DNA from: a virus
Virus record (IMG/VR): IMGVR_UViG_3300028829_002740
Location: 1-48,910 of that record
DNA length: 48,910 nucleotides
Strand: one strand, 5' to 3'
The notes under the pieces were generated by a model, which saw only the letters and a program-made list of their open reading frames with translations, did no database searches and was not told the DNA's origin. The stretch's first letter is position 1. Each line of letters begins with the position of its first letter. Both the position numbers and the translations under genes were made by a program. Positions 19,401 to 27,561 of this stretch are shown piece by piece.

Positions 19401-21586
19401 ACCTTCAGGTAAAGCTTAACAAGATCCCTAATAACCGGATCTTCGCCAGTCTTGGCATAGAGGTCAAGCCATTTCTTATAGTCAGCCCCAGTAGGCCCGC
19501 CCTCTCTACGCCCGTCGATAGGCAAAGCCTCTTGGAGTTTCTCTGAAGTCAGAGCATGAGTGATCTCATGCATGGCTACGTTACCAGAGAAGTTCTCGCC
19601 AAGTTCTATGTGACCCTTAGTCAATTCGTGAGCCAGCGTGTAACCACCTTCATACGCATTAACACCACGGGTTGGCAAGACATACTTGTTCAACAACTGA
19701 GGAGAAGCTGAGTTAAGGAATCTCTTAGCCAAGCGGCCATAGCGTTTATTCCCTTGTAGTCCTGTGAGTACGTCATTGATATCCAACCGGCTACCTACTG
19801 GAGCATGGTAGATATTATCCTCTGTGTCGTAGGCTGACTTCTCTATCTCTTGCAGTCTTTTAGCCTGATTCTCAACTGTATCCCTACGTCCGCCGCGATG
19901 GTATTCTTTCTTTGCGGCCGCGTCTAGCTCAGCCTTAGACTTAGTGACCTCACCCGGGTACTCGTCATAGAACTCCTTAAACCCTGAGCCACCTTCATCC
20001 AACGGCAGCATAAGCTGTTCGTCTTCCTTCTCTTGCTGTCTAACAGCTTTCCCCAATGTAGTATTAACATCCCCAGCGTAAGGCGCATCCCTAAAGAACC
20101 GGTGGGAGAACATAGCCGTATAGTCATCGGCGTCTAGCTTACCTGTCCATTTCTTTTTCAGGTGACTGTATACGTCTGACCAAGTATCCGGCTCGTTTCT
20201 AAGCACAATCCTAACAGCCTCGTCACCGCCTTTGTCAGCGATGAACTCGTCCATATGTTGGGTTAAATCGTCGCTAATCTGCTTACCCGCATACTTAGGC
20301 TTAGCCTCAACAAACGCCCTAAACTCAGGCGAACGCCCTACGGCTTCAATGAACTTCTTAGCAAACCTCTTATCTCCACGCTGGAGTAGATCAGAAATAA
20401 ACGCATGGCTACCTTCATGGAAATACGTCTGCACATGGGCAGTTGCAGGGTCCGTGGTGATAGTCCGTGTCTTGTCTACATACTGTCCTCTGGCATTATC
20501 AGCAGAGAGGTTAGCTTCCTTAGACTTAACCCCGCGCCACTGAGCGAAGAAGTCCTTAATGGTTTTCTTAAAGGACTGAGTAGGTTTAAGTATTTCAGGG
20601 ATGACTTCATCCTCAGTGGAAGAATAACGACCTTCTATATCTTCCTGCGTAGGCCCTGCTTTTCTACCGTAAGTCTTACTCGCGCCCGGCTTAAAGTGTC
20701 CTACAGTTTGCGCAGCAGGAGCAGGCGTATCAAAGTCCGGCAACTTACCCGGGCGCGGAGTAGGAGCCTCTGCTTGTATTTCTTCTGGTAGTTTATCCTT
20801 AGGCCCATCGGCTTTAGTTTGTGCTACAGTATCCTGATCTTGCATTGCGCGATTCAAAGCAGCGACAGGATCAGGATCATACTGGTTCTGCTGAAAGCCA
20901 AGTCTACCCATCCACTTACGGGGATTATTAAATACAGCCTCACCTGCGCCGTAAGCTAACGCACGCGTTGGTGAAATATCTTGCCCAGACATTACGTCCT
21001 CAGCAACAGACATACCAGCGCCCAGTCCTGCACCGCCAGCTACATTTAAAGCGGCGTTCATTTCATTAGGTGACAAAGTCTTCTGCTTACCCTGTAGTAA
21101 GCGTTTAACAATATTACCCAGAGTACCCGCTGCGCGCGCGTCTCGGCCGAAGAATGGCACGACAGAAGCGAACTGGCCTACGTCGGCGGATAGCGGATTC
21201 TCTTCTCTGGACTGCGCCAAAGCCTGCGTTGCGGCTTCTGGCATAATCTTTTCCTGCAGCTTGCTCGTAGCTGCATGCCCACCGTAACCTGCGAGCAAGT
21301 TACCGGCGACCATTGCTGGGATCTTAACAATAGGAGGCAGGGGAAGCGCACCAATACCTTTAATCGCAGCAGCACCCGCAGCAACAGCACCACCGGTAGG
21401 CACTATTCCACCTAGAAAATGCATCCCACCAGTTTCTACCTCATTATATTTACCTGACGGCGCCGCTAAAGTTTCCCTTCGACTGTGAGCTTTCTCTACG
21501 ACATTAAGATCATTGTCGTATTCAAACTTATCCGGATCGTAGCCATCATGGCGTAACGCTAGTCGTTTTTGTTCTTCGGTAGGCAT
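13484..21586 (-). CDS. Giant polyvalent virion (ejection) protein with three HExxH motifs and an ADP-ribosyltransferase-like domain
   Basis: A 2,700-residue protein at the end of the late operon, where T7-like phages encode proteins injected with the DNA. The N-terminus has hydrophobic Gly/Ala-rich segments (about 55-100). HExxH metallopeptidase-like motifs lie at 390-394 (HEGSH), 673-677 (HEITH) and 1750-1754 (HELVH). Residues about 855-1050 are ADP-ribosyltransferase-like (KWFGDSKVV, then YHG with His877, 'GKGVYATDD', and the frequent ending 'NPDIRFQ'). Residues about 1056-1629 contain 'HFRGYSEGDTFHVIEVQSD', typical of large polyvalent-protein domains. The last 800 residues are helical with hydrophobic stretches. 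Five K-R-(F/L)-Q-(E/K)-I-E linkers separate the domains (576, 845, 1051, 1630, 1887). It probably delivers effectors into the host with the DNA. Confidence 0.88.
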   Translation of the reverse strand: MPTEEQKRLALRHDGYDPDKFEYDNDLNVVEKAHSRRETLAAPSGKYNEVETGGMHFLGGIVPTGGAVAAGAAAIKGIGALPLPPIVKIPAMVAGNLLAGYGGHAATSKLQEKIMPEAATQALAQSREENPLSADVGQFASVVPFFGRDARAAGTLGNIVKRLLQGKQKTLSPNEMNAALNVAGGAGLGAGMSVAEDVMSGQDISPTRALAYGAGEAVFNNPRKWMGRLGFQQNQYDPDPVAALNRAMQDQDTVAQTKADGPKDKLPEEIQAEAPTPRPGKLPDFDTPAPAAQTVGHFKPGASKTYGRKAGPTQEDIEGRYSSTEDEVIPEILKPTQSFKKTIKDFFAQWRGVKSKEANLSADNARGQYVDKTRTITTDPATAHVQTYFHEGSHAFISDLLQRGDKRFAKKFIEAVGRSPEFRAFVEAKPKYAGKQISDDLTQHMDEFIADKGGDEAVRIVLRNEPDTWSDVYSHLKKKWTGKLDADDYTAMFSHRFFRDAPYAGDVNTTLGKAVRQQEKEDEQLMLPLDEGGSGFKEFYDEYPGEVTKSKAELDAAAKKEYHRGGRRDTVENQAKRLQEIEKSAYDTEDNIYHAPVGSRLDINDVLTGLQGNKRYGRLAKRFLNSASPQLLNKYVLPTRGVNAYEGGYTLAHELTKGHIELGENFSGNVAMHEITHALTSEKLQEALPIDGRREGGPTGADYKKWLDLYAKTGEDPVIRDLVKLYLKVVEDLGMDVKLFSPNGIANSSSHVAALDTKKGYDYGLSDIHEFLAEAMTDHRFQRRLNAVDVPEGFGSSWVKNGWDALLDVVRRMFSFEKKDMTALEAAVKVVDNLSRKPDAPLFTKRLQEIEDSPEFKKWFGDSKVVDDNGKPKRLYHGPTTAEPFDTFDPSKTRDRESARAHGMVDYLGKGVYATDDAGEAGAFSFNEGGSGARTMPLYMRLEKPFNTERQFNKQEVISFLRTATKLHGAEKVPYRDVLIQAEEGKSIYKYIADHFGGANNANAVLREYGYDGIIDVTFDMGKQYFAFDPKQVKSAIGNDGSFSKTNPDIRFQKIEDDKFFETAFQRELRTGKPFAMQPNKEGKFKADTLLARMKSRLSDKEFNLVDKEVIDKIKEQAKAGKSVSLEDITKEGGYGITKYDDISDMPEAERVYRSEFNNALHNAETVLTKHKLHKTSTDVFLYSIDNYGNRVQEAVFFLDPLESEKGVQLIVESTIKAKYARVVEEGQHAIPDRDKGKAIVLFDHMREQVASAQEELGVNIMHQPEAKNQTHWSGQFAPKDRANMPGYVEVSVQKDGSTDSSADGHKFPKGTLSHFRGYSEGDTFHVIEVQSDMERVAVEGSKEELDFVRNDIEQYKVHNRMLERNKAAYIEQTERDKLDKYYRPEWAIDDQKVIDTYVTEIANNKQHIKNQEQYIKDWNKNSANTLTRNPELENYHAIAIKAAIKHAVETGHTSIALPDAKTSMLTQGHTQELDNVTRQFKTREEAEAELKAIKQLPEVKKMKTFISMINEPTDARPTYELQLSTSVSANVAKFRHLRDPGNPEKSRGYTLSREVGHRTNYEKKLPSILNKLLGTKPTKVDFGSSKRITGDLDPAIMGADNWNVTANKWEIKPEVAKKFKEEPTLVNQKRFQEIEAGDNVAFIKSMGGKQAKQRGRDSWQFDENLVRYTVGAKSFLTNLRPHLDTIPQYKVLADEILDSEWAGHTQLDIRFHDSYQSVAGRVWKNTPYRAEIDAGYKGNTARLVKVALHELVHNGTVTKVKLYRDGRFDLLSDVDRKALTEIEMLYDYLRRLDVDTPSRSWESTAGSLNEAYGMQNLEEFLAEGFTNIGFQERLRKIDYHGGTVWSRLIKRLSNLLGIRDDNALHHLLNEGAKLLKSKSKKDPSVKRFQEIEEYNVWDRISSKLSDIKLDSWLDSRVESVRKTAGGGISQSYLADKGIEYYRKKRYYEGIWANRAAMFFDGYTPDKGSEERITRYLWQTRHKESSTVKLNEEEQKIVGLWRKHLKEIAAHHKKIGMKIQTSEGEHGKKFSREIMEDPDYSPDMIATDVIHHLVNHSAATDSRARELKDEFIGWAEMEGNMTNKEAHEYYENYIDAVSGARNIRGTSDATLFNALRQAQGLGLPFSWVEKNPIALASRYGRRVAHDFAFFEAIQADPLARWISGVVDQTGVKASEKTGYENLADNPEVRDMMFGILAGDAPRMMTDKKNQARIMATARAVSNSIMGVGTGIRDIFAMPAQASPYLTMSDLPAILKGAQNVFNVRKKALESGATQLDYDSLHYGNLEYASPDGYVKHVSRLSQLLRKWGGRQSLENFSRHLTFAIGEELAITKLAQAKAGDKKAKEWLEKFTKSVDDVEAKDTTQRIAKEFTDRVQGAYDAEGLPGLAIDGQYSPFFNLARWSIEKYNTVKTDVFGEMKKGNYGPLVNYIFGTLLSGAAVEQLNAALTGKEGHDPNIEESFLSPDADVDDYIYKIIALGQLGAFAGIGADGAKLLTSVGSGDLGYSNPISFPLYSFITESVGQNVADAVEAVQDGEDPLNVMGGLVHAIATQSNQNYRYAQAHINSDETKRKERYRDLSVWKRINDEPTGISSIRANKFLNAEAKEFKRTDDLEEAASLVPSLIQRAIEKADGDPYKLKKELQSVKSNNYQTMPSPKNMPISFASYLLHLEKTQGKEAAAARLENYFKQNAVNKAKTKMIP

Positions 21587-22605
21587 TAGCGAGGATTGAC
21601 AGTAAAGCCGTTAGAATTTTGTGGTTTCTTATGGAAAGGCAAGTTCTGAATAGATAGAATTTGTTTAATAAACTCAGGATTAGTCAAGTCATTAAAAGGC
21701 GTAGAATTGAAATCACCAGAAGACGGGGGCGAGTAGAAACTAGGCGCAGACCTCTCACCTGTAGGATAGTTGCTTTGCGGTCCCATAGGTAACTGCACAC
21801 CAGCAGGCGCACTTTGAAAAGTTTCTGCTGGCACTTGCGCAGGTAAGTGTTTTGCTATTGCAGCGCTTAAAGCATTAACGTCATTACTTTCATAGTCAGC
21901 CTGCGTGGCCTTAAACTCTGCGTTGGCTTTTACTAAATCCTGTGCAGTTTTTTGTATACCTTCAACTAAACTTGCTGCTCGACTTTTACCCGCAGGTCCT
22001 GTTATTGAACCTAGTATATTCTCAACAATCGACGAACCAATACTTGGCGTAGTTTGTTCTGTGGTTTGTTCTGCAGCTTGTTTACTCCGCATTGCATTAG
22101 ACTTAGCTAAGATAGCTTGTTCACGCTGGGCTCTAGTTGTAGGTGGAGTAATCGGGCCGCCGGGAACTCGAACTTCCCGCGCTTCGTCAGGCAATCCCTC
22201 AAACTTAGACGGCACATACTCTGTCTTAGTGTAATCTCCACGATACGATGTGTTTCCCGGAATAAGACTTTGCAGTAGTGAGTTCTCTGGTAAGTTTACC
22301 AACGAGCGTTTCATAAAGTCAGCAGCCTGCGCTTGCCCACGGGTATTCGCTCCTAGTTGCTGAGGAGCCAACGCACCCTGACCTTGAGTCATCCCACCCG
22401 CCAACATAGCTTCGCCAAGAGCCTTATCTTGCCCAGCCTGCGCCGCAGCAGCAGTCTTAAGCCCAGTGTTATGCTGTGAGATTCTCGCCGCGGATTTACT
22501 ATCCAACAACCTACGAGCGATAGAGTTCTTAATAGCTCCATCTTCTCCAACTTCTGGATCTTTAAGGATCAGACCTTTAAGTAATTGATTAACTATTGTA
22601 CTCAT
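21586..22605 (-). CDS. Putative internal virion protein, 339 aa
   Basis: A Gln/Ala-rich, largely helical and low-complexity protein ('AAAAQAGQDKALGEAMLAGG' region at about 50-75) with a Pro-rich C-terminal third. By position, between the nozzle/internal protein genes and the giant ejection protein, it matches the T7 gp14/gp15 slot. It overlaps the giant gene by one base. No enzymatic motif is seen. Confidence 0.7.
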   Translation of the reverse strand: MSTIVNQLLKGLILKDPEVGEDGAIKNSIARRLLDSKSAARISQHNTGLKTAAAAQAGQDKALGEAMLAGGMTQGQGALAPQQLGANTRGQAQAADFMKRSLVNLPENSLLQSLIPGNTSYRGDYTKTEYVPSKFEGLPDEAREVRVPGGPITPPTTRAQREQAILAKSNAMRSKQAAEQTTEQTTPSIGSSIVENILGSITGPAGKSRAASLVEGIQKTAQDLVKANAEFKATQADYESNDVNALSAAIAKHLPAQVPAETFQSAPAGVQLPMGPQSNYPTGERSAPSFYSPPSSGDFNSTPFNDLTNPEFIKQILSIQNLPFHKKPQNSNGFTVNPR

Positions 22606-22611
22606 AATAAC

Positions 22612-23532
22612 TTAGCCAAAAGGAGTAGCGATGCTTGCTACGCTTGAAATCTTGTCGAAAGTAGAAGGACCAGTTGCCCGTGGCCCTGAGTTAATCCCAA
22701 TAGAATGCCGTTGATTAGCACCTATTTGATTCATAAGCCCTTGCGATTGCGCCTGAGCCTGTGCTCCAATACCCTGTGTCTTAGCTGTTCCTGTCCTAGA
22801 CTCTCCAGTATTAACCATAGAAGGTCTGCCCGTGGCCTGCTGGAAGACATCCACGTTAGACTTAAACGTAGGCAAAGTACCAGTAGCAAGCGAGAGTGCC
22901 TGCGCAAGTCTATCACGCGTGGCGTTACCGAACGTCATAGCGTTAGAAACTGTATTAACTGCAGACGGTGCCTGCGATACTCCTTGCTTGAAGTTGCCTT
23001 GATTTACTGCTCTAGTAACTTCCTCCCGCTCACCACCAGTAAGCGTGCCGGACATGAGATCCTTAAGCCTGTCAGCCATGAGATCCCGTGTCTCAAAATA
23101 CTCTGGATCATAGAGCTTAGCTGTCTCTAGTCCTTCTTTAACCAACTCCCTACCGGGGCCCTTAAGTACCTCAAGATCAGTACCGGCCTGAGACATAGCA
23201 TTAGAACGAGCTATCTCGTTGCCTATCTCATTAAGTTCTCTGCCGGTTGTGTCGTAGATATTCTTGTTAATATCTGCGTAAAGCGGACTAACCTGTGCAG
23301 AGGCTTGTGCTTGTGCTAACTCGTTAGGTAGTATCTGGTTGTTAGTAACCGCCATCAACCCCGGCAAGTTCTCTGTCATTGCCCGTAGCATCTCAGCCGT
23401 AGTCTCTCCGCCAGAAGGTGCTTCATTAAACTCTGGCCCGCCGAAAGCAACTGCGTCAATGCCATCTGGGTTGCTATAAAAAACAACCGAATGTGCTAGG
23501 CACTTAGCTAAGTTTACCGAGAATTGATCCAT
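22612..23532 (-). CDS. Putative internal virion protein, 306 aa
   Basis: A helical, Ala/Gln-rich protein, with residues 60-210 probably forming long amphipathic helices and a Gly/Gln-rich C-terminus. It is located among tail-tube and ejection genes, so an internal core role is likely. It overlaps the preceding gene (23504-23848) by 29 bases. No specific family is recognised. Confidence 0.7.
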   Translation of the reverse strand: MDQFSVNLAKCLAHSVVFYSNPDGIDAVAFGGPEFNEAPSGGETTAEMLRAMTENLPGLMAVTNNQILPNELAQAQASAQVSPLYADINKNIYDTTGRELNEIGNEIARSNAMSQAGTDLEVLKGPGRELVKEGLETAKLYDPEYFETRDLMADRLKDLMSGTLTGGEREEVTRAVNQGNFKQGVSQAPSAVNTVSNAMTFGNATRDRLAQALSLATGTLPTFKSNVDVFQQATGRPSMVNTGESRTGTAKTQGIGAQAQAQSQGLMNQIGANQRHSIGINSGPRATGPSTFDKISSVASIATPFG

Positions 23533-23848
23533 AATCTATTTCCTTATTTTTACCGTGACGCTTTGCTTTTAATTTGTAACCTTTGAACCGGTCTTTGAAT
23601 GACTTGACATAAACTGGCAGTAGTTCTTTTCTTTTATCTGGCCGAATGACTAGACCTAAGCAGAACACTGTGTGTCCTTCTTTCATACCAAACCCAATTC
23701 CTGTTAATTGCCCTGCGTCATGTGAGTAAATTAATGCCCGTTCGTTAATACTCTTACGCAATAACCCTGCCAGTTCTCCCTCTGACCACGGGTTTTTCTT
23801 ATCTGAGGTGTGCTTCTTAATGAAAAGAACTGCGTCAGCTATGTTCAT
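23504..23848 (-). CDS. Small protein in the T7 gp13 position, acetyltransferase-like
   Basis: A 114-residue protein with 'ALIYSHDAGQLTGIGFGM' followed by 'TVFCLGLVIRP', a strand-turn-strand pattern like the core of GNAT acyltransferases. Many podoviruses encode a short GNAT-like internal virion protein between the nozzle and ejection genes. Catalytic residues cannot be assigned, so it may be structural. Four-base overlap with the nozzle gene. Confidence 0.6.
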   Translation of the reverse strand: MNIADAVLFIKKHTSDKKNPWSEGELAGLLRKSINERALIYSHDAGQLTGIGFGMKEGHTVFCLGLVIRPDKRKELLPVYVKSFKDRFKGYKLKAKRHGKNKEIDYGSILGKLS

Positions 23849-25461
23849 GATTTAGGTGAGTTAACTTGATTCTTATGGTCAAAGTCAAGGGACAGTGCAT
23901 TGAGTTCACTGGAGCCTGACCATTCGATTAGCAACTGGAGTTTGTTTCCTCTATACTCGGCCGAGATATCTCTACCCAACGACTTCACGTTATCTTGTGA
24001 GTCAGCGGCAATAGGCACTTCGGCGCCGACAGAGGGAACCAGCGGGGCAACTAAGCTAAACGGATAGCTGTTCCTAGACTGCCTATCCATAAACACTCTG
24101 AAAGAACCAGTGGCATCTTCATCCACACAGCAGAACATAAGAGAAGCCTTAGTTGGTTTCATCTCTAGCTTAGGATCCACAGAAGAGTATTGCCTAGTCA
24201 GGACCTTACAGGTTTCCGTCTCGTCTGAGTCCCCGAAACAATAAATACCATCTGCTGTCATGAACAGAAGCTTACGCACGCCAGCTATCTTAACCTCAGC
24301 GAACATCTCAATAGGCGAGATACCCTCGTAGATATCAATACCATTGAAGGTTTTCCTTAGCGTGTCGTAAACTAGAACACCTGCTCCATAGATGGTATTC
24401 ACAGAGAACATAGCATAGTCATCAAAGTTAACACTGCAAGGGTTACTCTGAACAGCGCCCTCGAATAGCTTGTACACGGAGGAAGAGAAGGGTGCATTCT
24501 TTCCCTCATTACGCAACTGCCTTGCAGCATTAAAAGAATGGATACCAGAGAAAGAAACAATAGCCGTATCTCCTAGGATATCAGCAACCGAGAATTGATT
24601 CACGGCGCCGGTAGCGAAAAGGTTGATATGCGTGTACTCTGGCTCACCGTAGACATACCGCTGCAGAGGCACTAGCATGTAACTGTTCTTGCTGCTAGTT
24701 ACAAGCAAAGCACCATCTGCGGCCGCCGGAGCGATACACGTAATTGCATTATAGTCAACGCTAATAGACACAACTCCTGCACCACCACCAGCTTCTGTCA
24801 AGTCTATCTTATCTCCTGCTCCATCAATAGCAACAACAAAGTCCAACGGCCTGCCAGAGACTGAGTGATAAATTTCCTTACCATCCACAGAAACAATGTA
24901 TAGCTTATTGTTAACATGAGCCATTTGCTTTCCGATAGGGACATACTCTCTGCTGTCCACAGTCCACTGCCCGTAGTTTTGCGAAGTCCTAACGCCTAGA
25001 GTAGGATCAATTAACTCTGCTTGGTTAACACCGTCCTGAACAACAACAGTCTGCGGAGATGCTGCAACAGAAGAAGTCAGGAAGACATCGCTGTTAACCG
25101 TAGCACCTTGCGTTCTTGCGAAGTTTCTACTAGACGCAGGGACCAGCATAGCGTAGAGGTAGTCCACGTTAGCATCCATCTGAAACCCAGCAATCTGGAT
25201 AAAGTTAGAGCCAGTGAGGAAGTCCTTGTAATAAGCCTTACCATCAACGAATGCAATAGCATAGCGATCAGCTGCGTAGCAACCCTGAAAGTTACCAGCA
25301 GGCAGTTCGGCCGAGATACTGACAGGCTTGTTGACTAGCTGAATGTTGTCATAGCGGGACCGCCCATTAATGAGGACGTTGTATTCGTTTTCTCCTAGCT
25401 TAGACGGATCGATGTCCATCCTCATCCCACCTGCGAAAGATTGCTGTAAGATACCCGGCAT
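23845..25461 (-). CDS. Tail tube nozzle protein (T7 gp12-like)
   Basis: A 538-residue beta-rich protein starting MPGILQQSFAGGMRMDID and continuing 'NEYNVLINGRSRYDNIQ', the typical opening of podovirus nozzle (tail tubular B) proteins. Several Kelch/propeller-like strands follow. It lies directly after the adaptor-type gene at 25464, as in T7-like tails. The nozzle closes the short tail and opens during DNA ejection. Confidence 0.75.
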   Translation of the reverse strand: MPGILQQSFAGGMRMDIDPSKLGENEYNVLINGRSRYDNIQLVNKPVSISAELPAGNFQGCYAADRYAIAFVDGKAYYKDFLTGSNFIQIAGFQMDANVDYLYAMLVPASSRNFARTQGATVNSDVFLTSSVAASPQTVVVQDGVNQAELIDPTLGVRTSQNYGQWTVDSREYVPIGKQMAHVNNKLYIVSVDGKEIYHSVSGRPLDFVVAIDGAGDKIDLTEAGGGAGVVSISVDYNAITCIAPAAADGALLVTSSKNSYMLVPLQRYVYGEPEYTHINLFATGAVNQFSVADILGDTAIVSFSGIHSFNAARQLRNEGKNAPFSSSVYKLFEGAVQSNPCSVNFDDYAMFSVNTIYGAGVLVYDTLRKTFNGIDIYEGISPIEMFAEVKIAGVRKLLFMTADGIYCFGDSDETETCKVLTRQYSSVDPKLEMKPTKASLMFCCVDEDATGSFRVFMDRQSRNSYPFSLVAPLVPSVGAEVPIAADSQDNVKSLGRDISAEYRGNKLQLLIEWSGSSELNALSLDFDHKNQVNSPKS

Positions 25462-25463
25462 GA

Positions 25464-26432
25464 TTAGTTACCAATTATACCCGCTTTAAGTTGCTGTATT
25501 ACATGAGTCCCTACTGGTTTCTCATATTTAATATGAGACTCTGCGTTAGGGATATACTGCTTATTAATCTTCTCTACTTGAGTCATTGCTTTCTGAGAAG
25601 CTCTGATTCTCTGCTGGTCTTTGTCATCCTGCCCTTCGAAGACATACTCTCTAGTCTTATGATAGATAGCGTTATCATAATGGTCATCCAGAAAAGAATC
25701 AGCATCGTTAACAAAAGGAGTAAAAGGTAGCTTATAGAGAATCTCCATCAAGTTGTTAGAAGAACCCAACAACTCATTGCGGTCCAGAATCTGGAACACA
25801 GGATAGGAGACAGTGGTTAAGTGGTTAGGAATCAGTGAGATATCGTTACCATCCAAGTCAGTCAACGTGACATTACCAGCAGTAACTCTGTTCTTCTTCA
25901 GCTCTTTGATATCCGTAAACGCAGTGGTGAACGTAGCTGAAGTGCTGCCTGCTGGGATAGTCGTGGACTCTAGCGTTCTCTCTGCGTTAATCGTAGAGCC
26001 AACGATAGTGACGATGATATCTGTAGCCTCAGCCACAGGCACCGAGATAGTCATCGGGCCGAAGTTAGTAAAGGAAGTGTGGTAAGGCTGCCGTTGCTTG
26101 AAGCGGATGTTCAAGTAAGGGTTGCCCAAGTAAGGCTCCTTCCACGAACGTTCGCGGTAACGGGGCCGCATATCTTGTATGTCAATCTTCTGCCTGCCGG
26201 TATACCTACGGCAAGCAACAAGAAGACCTACATCCCACTCTAACGTGATCTGCTGAGAGTCAGTAGGAGGGACTATGATTCTTTCTCTTTCTACTAGATA
26301 AAGAAAATGCTCGTCATAGAGTTCCTTCGCGGCGCGGTTAATCAGACGCAAAACCTTCGCGTTCTCCGCAGCTACGTCTAAGTCGAAACCCTCGACGTCA
26401 GCTATTTCTTGTTTTATGTCTGAGAGTGGCAT
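25464..26432 (-). CDS. Tail tube adaptor protein (T7 gp11-like)
   Basis: A 322-residue protein starting MPLSDIKQEIADVEGFD, with the pattern 'RLINRAAKELYDEHFLYLVERERI' seen in podovirus tail tubular A/adaptor proteins. An inserted beta domain follows (about 125-205). It joins the portal to the nozzle. The gene order adaptor-nozzle supports the call more than sequence does. Confidence 0.7.
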   Translation of the reverse strand: MPLSDIKQEIADVEGFDLDVAAENAKVLRLINRAAKELYDEHFLYLVERERIIVPPTDSQQITLEWDVGLLVACRRYTGRQKIDIQDMRPRYRERSWKEPYLGNPYLNIRFKQRQPYHTSFTNFGPMTISVPVAEATDIIVTIVGSTINAERTLESTTIPAGSTSATFTTAFTDIKELKKNRVTAGNVTLTDLDGNDISLIPNHLTTVSYPVFQILDRNELLGSSNNLMEILYKLPFTPFVNDADSFLDDHYDNAIYHKTREYVFEGQDDKDQQRIRASQKAMTQVEKINKQYIPNAESHIKYEKPVGTHVIQQLKAGIIGN

Positions 26433-26433
26433 A

Positions 26434-27561
26434 TTAATAGATTACATAAAATTTAAGCGTCCAGTTAGCTTCTGTCATTACCTGCACGCCACCGCCGCTG
26501 TCGAGAAACGCAGGTACTTGCCCCGAAGCGTTACGAACGTAGACATTTGTAGCATCGGCATACACAATCAAATTGTAACTGTCATATAATTGGGCCGTAC
26601 TGTGGATGAGCGTATCAATACTAACTTCGTCATCCTCAGCATAGCCATGCTCCGCTGTATCACAGCGTGCAACTACACGTACAATTTTAGGTACTCCGCT
26701 TAATCCGTGTGCATAAGTACGCTCACCAGAAGCTGTTGGGAAATTTGAGCCATCAACAATTGTAATACTCTCTGTAAACACAGGCGTCGCCCACACAATA
26801 GCAGAACCTGTAGCTTTAAGCACCTGATTGGATGATCCTCCAGTATGATCCAACTTAGCCAACGTAACCGCATCATTAGTAATACTCGCAGTAGCTACGG
26901 CATCCGCTTGGATCTTAGCCGTAGAGATGATATTATCCGCAAGATTCGTCAGGGCAATCTGCGCCGCACCTATATGGTTAGAGTTAATAGACGCAGTTAC
27001 AATCTGAAACGCGCCAACACTAGACGCAGCCATGTCAGCTAGTGCGACAGTTCCGTCTATAATATTAGTCGAGTCAACAACTGAAGAACCAAGATGACTA
27101 GAATTAACTGCATCCGACGCAATCTCATTAGCAGTCACTACGTTATTATCTAGATGATAATTCTGCACAGCATTAGTCGCTAGCTTAGCCGACGTAACAT
27201 TACCATTCAGAATATGAGTAGTTAACACACTATCAGAAGCTAGACCATTTGCAACCCAGTTAGTCCCATTCCATGTATAGATACCCGGAGGATTCTGTGA
27301 GCTATCTAACCAGATAAACCTAGCCAGTCTTGGATTAGCTGTAACATCCGACGACGTAGGCGCAGAGTTAGTATAGATAATCATGCCTCTGTTAGATGCT
27401 ACTACAGAGTTATCCACTAGTTGGTTCAGCATAGAGGCGCTAACAGAACTTTGCCCTGTCAGGTCAATTCCTTTCTGCATGTCATAAGACGTAGCAGCGA
27501 AAGTGAGTACGATTAACCCGCCTACAGCGGCCGCGATAAACGAATGTATATTCTTCTTCAT
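26434..27561 (-). CDS. Tail fibre-like protein with N-terminal hydrophobic segment, 375 aa
   Basis: The N-terminus is Lys-rich and hydrophobic (residues 3-25, ending 'TFAATSYDMQ'), like a signal anchor, which is unusual for a fibre. Residues about 105-240 contain a degenerate repeat of the form '(I/V)xxGxVxxxxLAxxAVxxxHL', typical of phage fibre shafts. The C-terminus (about 260-375) is a beta domain, likely receptor-binding or chaperone-like. It overlaps the next upstream gene by four bases. Confidence 0.7.
   Translation of the reverse strand: MKKNIHSFIAAAVGGLIVLTFAATSYDMQKGIDLTGQSSVSASMLNQLVDNSVVASNRGMIIYTNSAPTSSDVTANPRLARFIWLDSSQNPPGIYTWNGTNWVANGLASDSVLTTHILNGNVTSAKLATNAVQNYHLDNNVVTANEIASDAVNSSHLGSSVVDSTNIIDGTVALADMAASSVGAFQIVTASINSNHIGAAQIALTNLADNIISTAKIQADAVATASITNDAVTLAKLDHTGGSSNQVLKATGSAIVWATPVFTESITIVDGSNFPTASGERTYAHGLSGVPKIVRVVARCDTAEHGYAEDDEVSIDTLIHSTAQLYDSYNLIVYADATNVYVRNASGQVPAFLDSGGGVQVMTEANWTLKFYVIY

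Noticed and set aside
20232-20791. Plus-strand open frames within the giant virion gene
   Set aside because: All are shadows of the strongly supported minus-strand reading frame.
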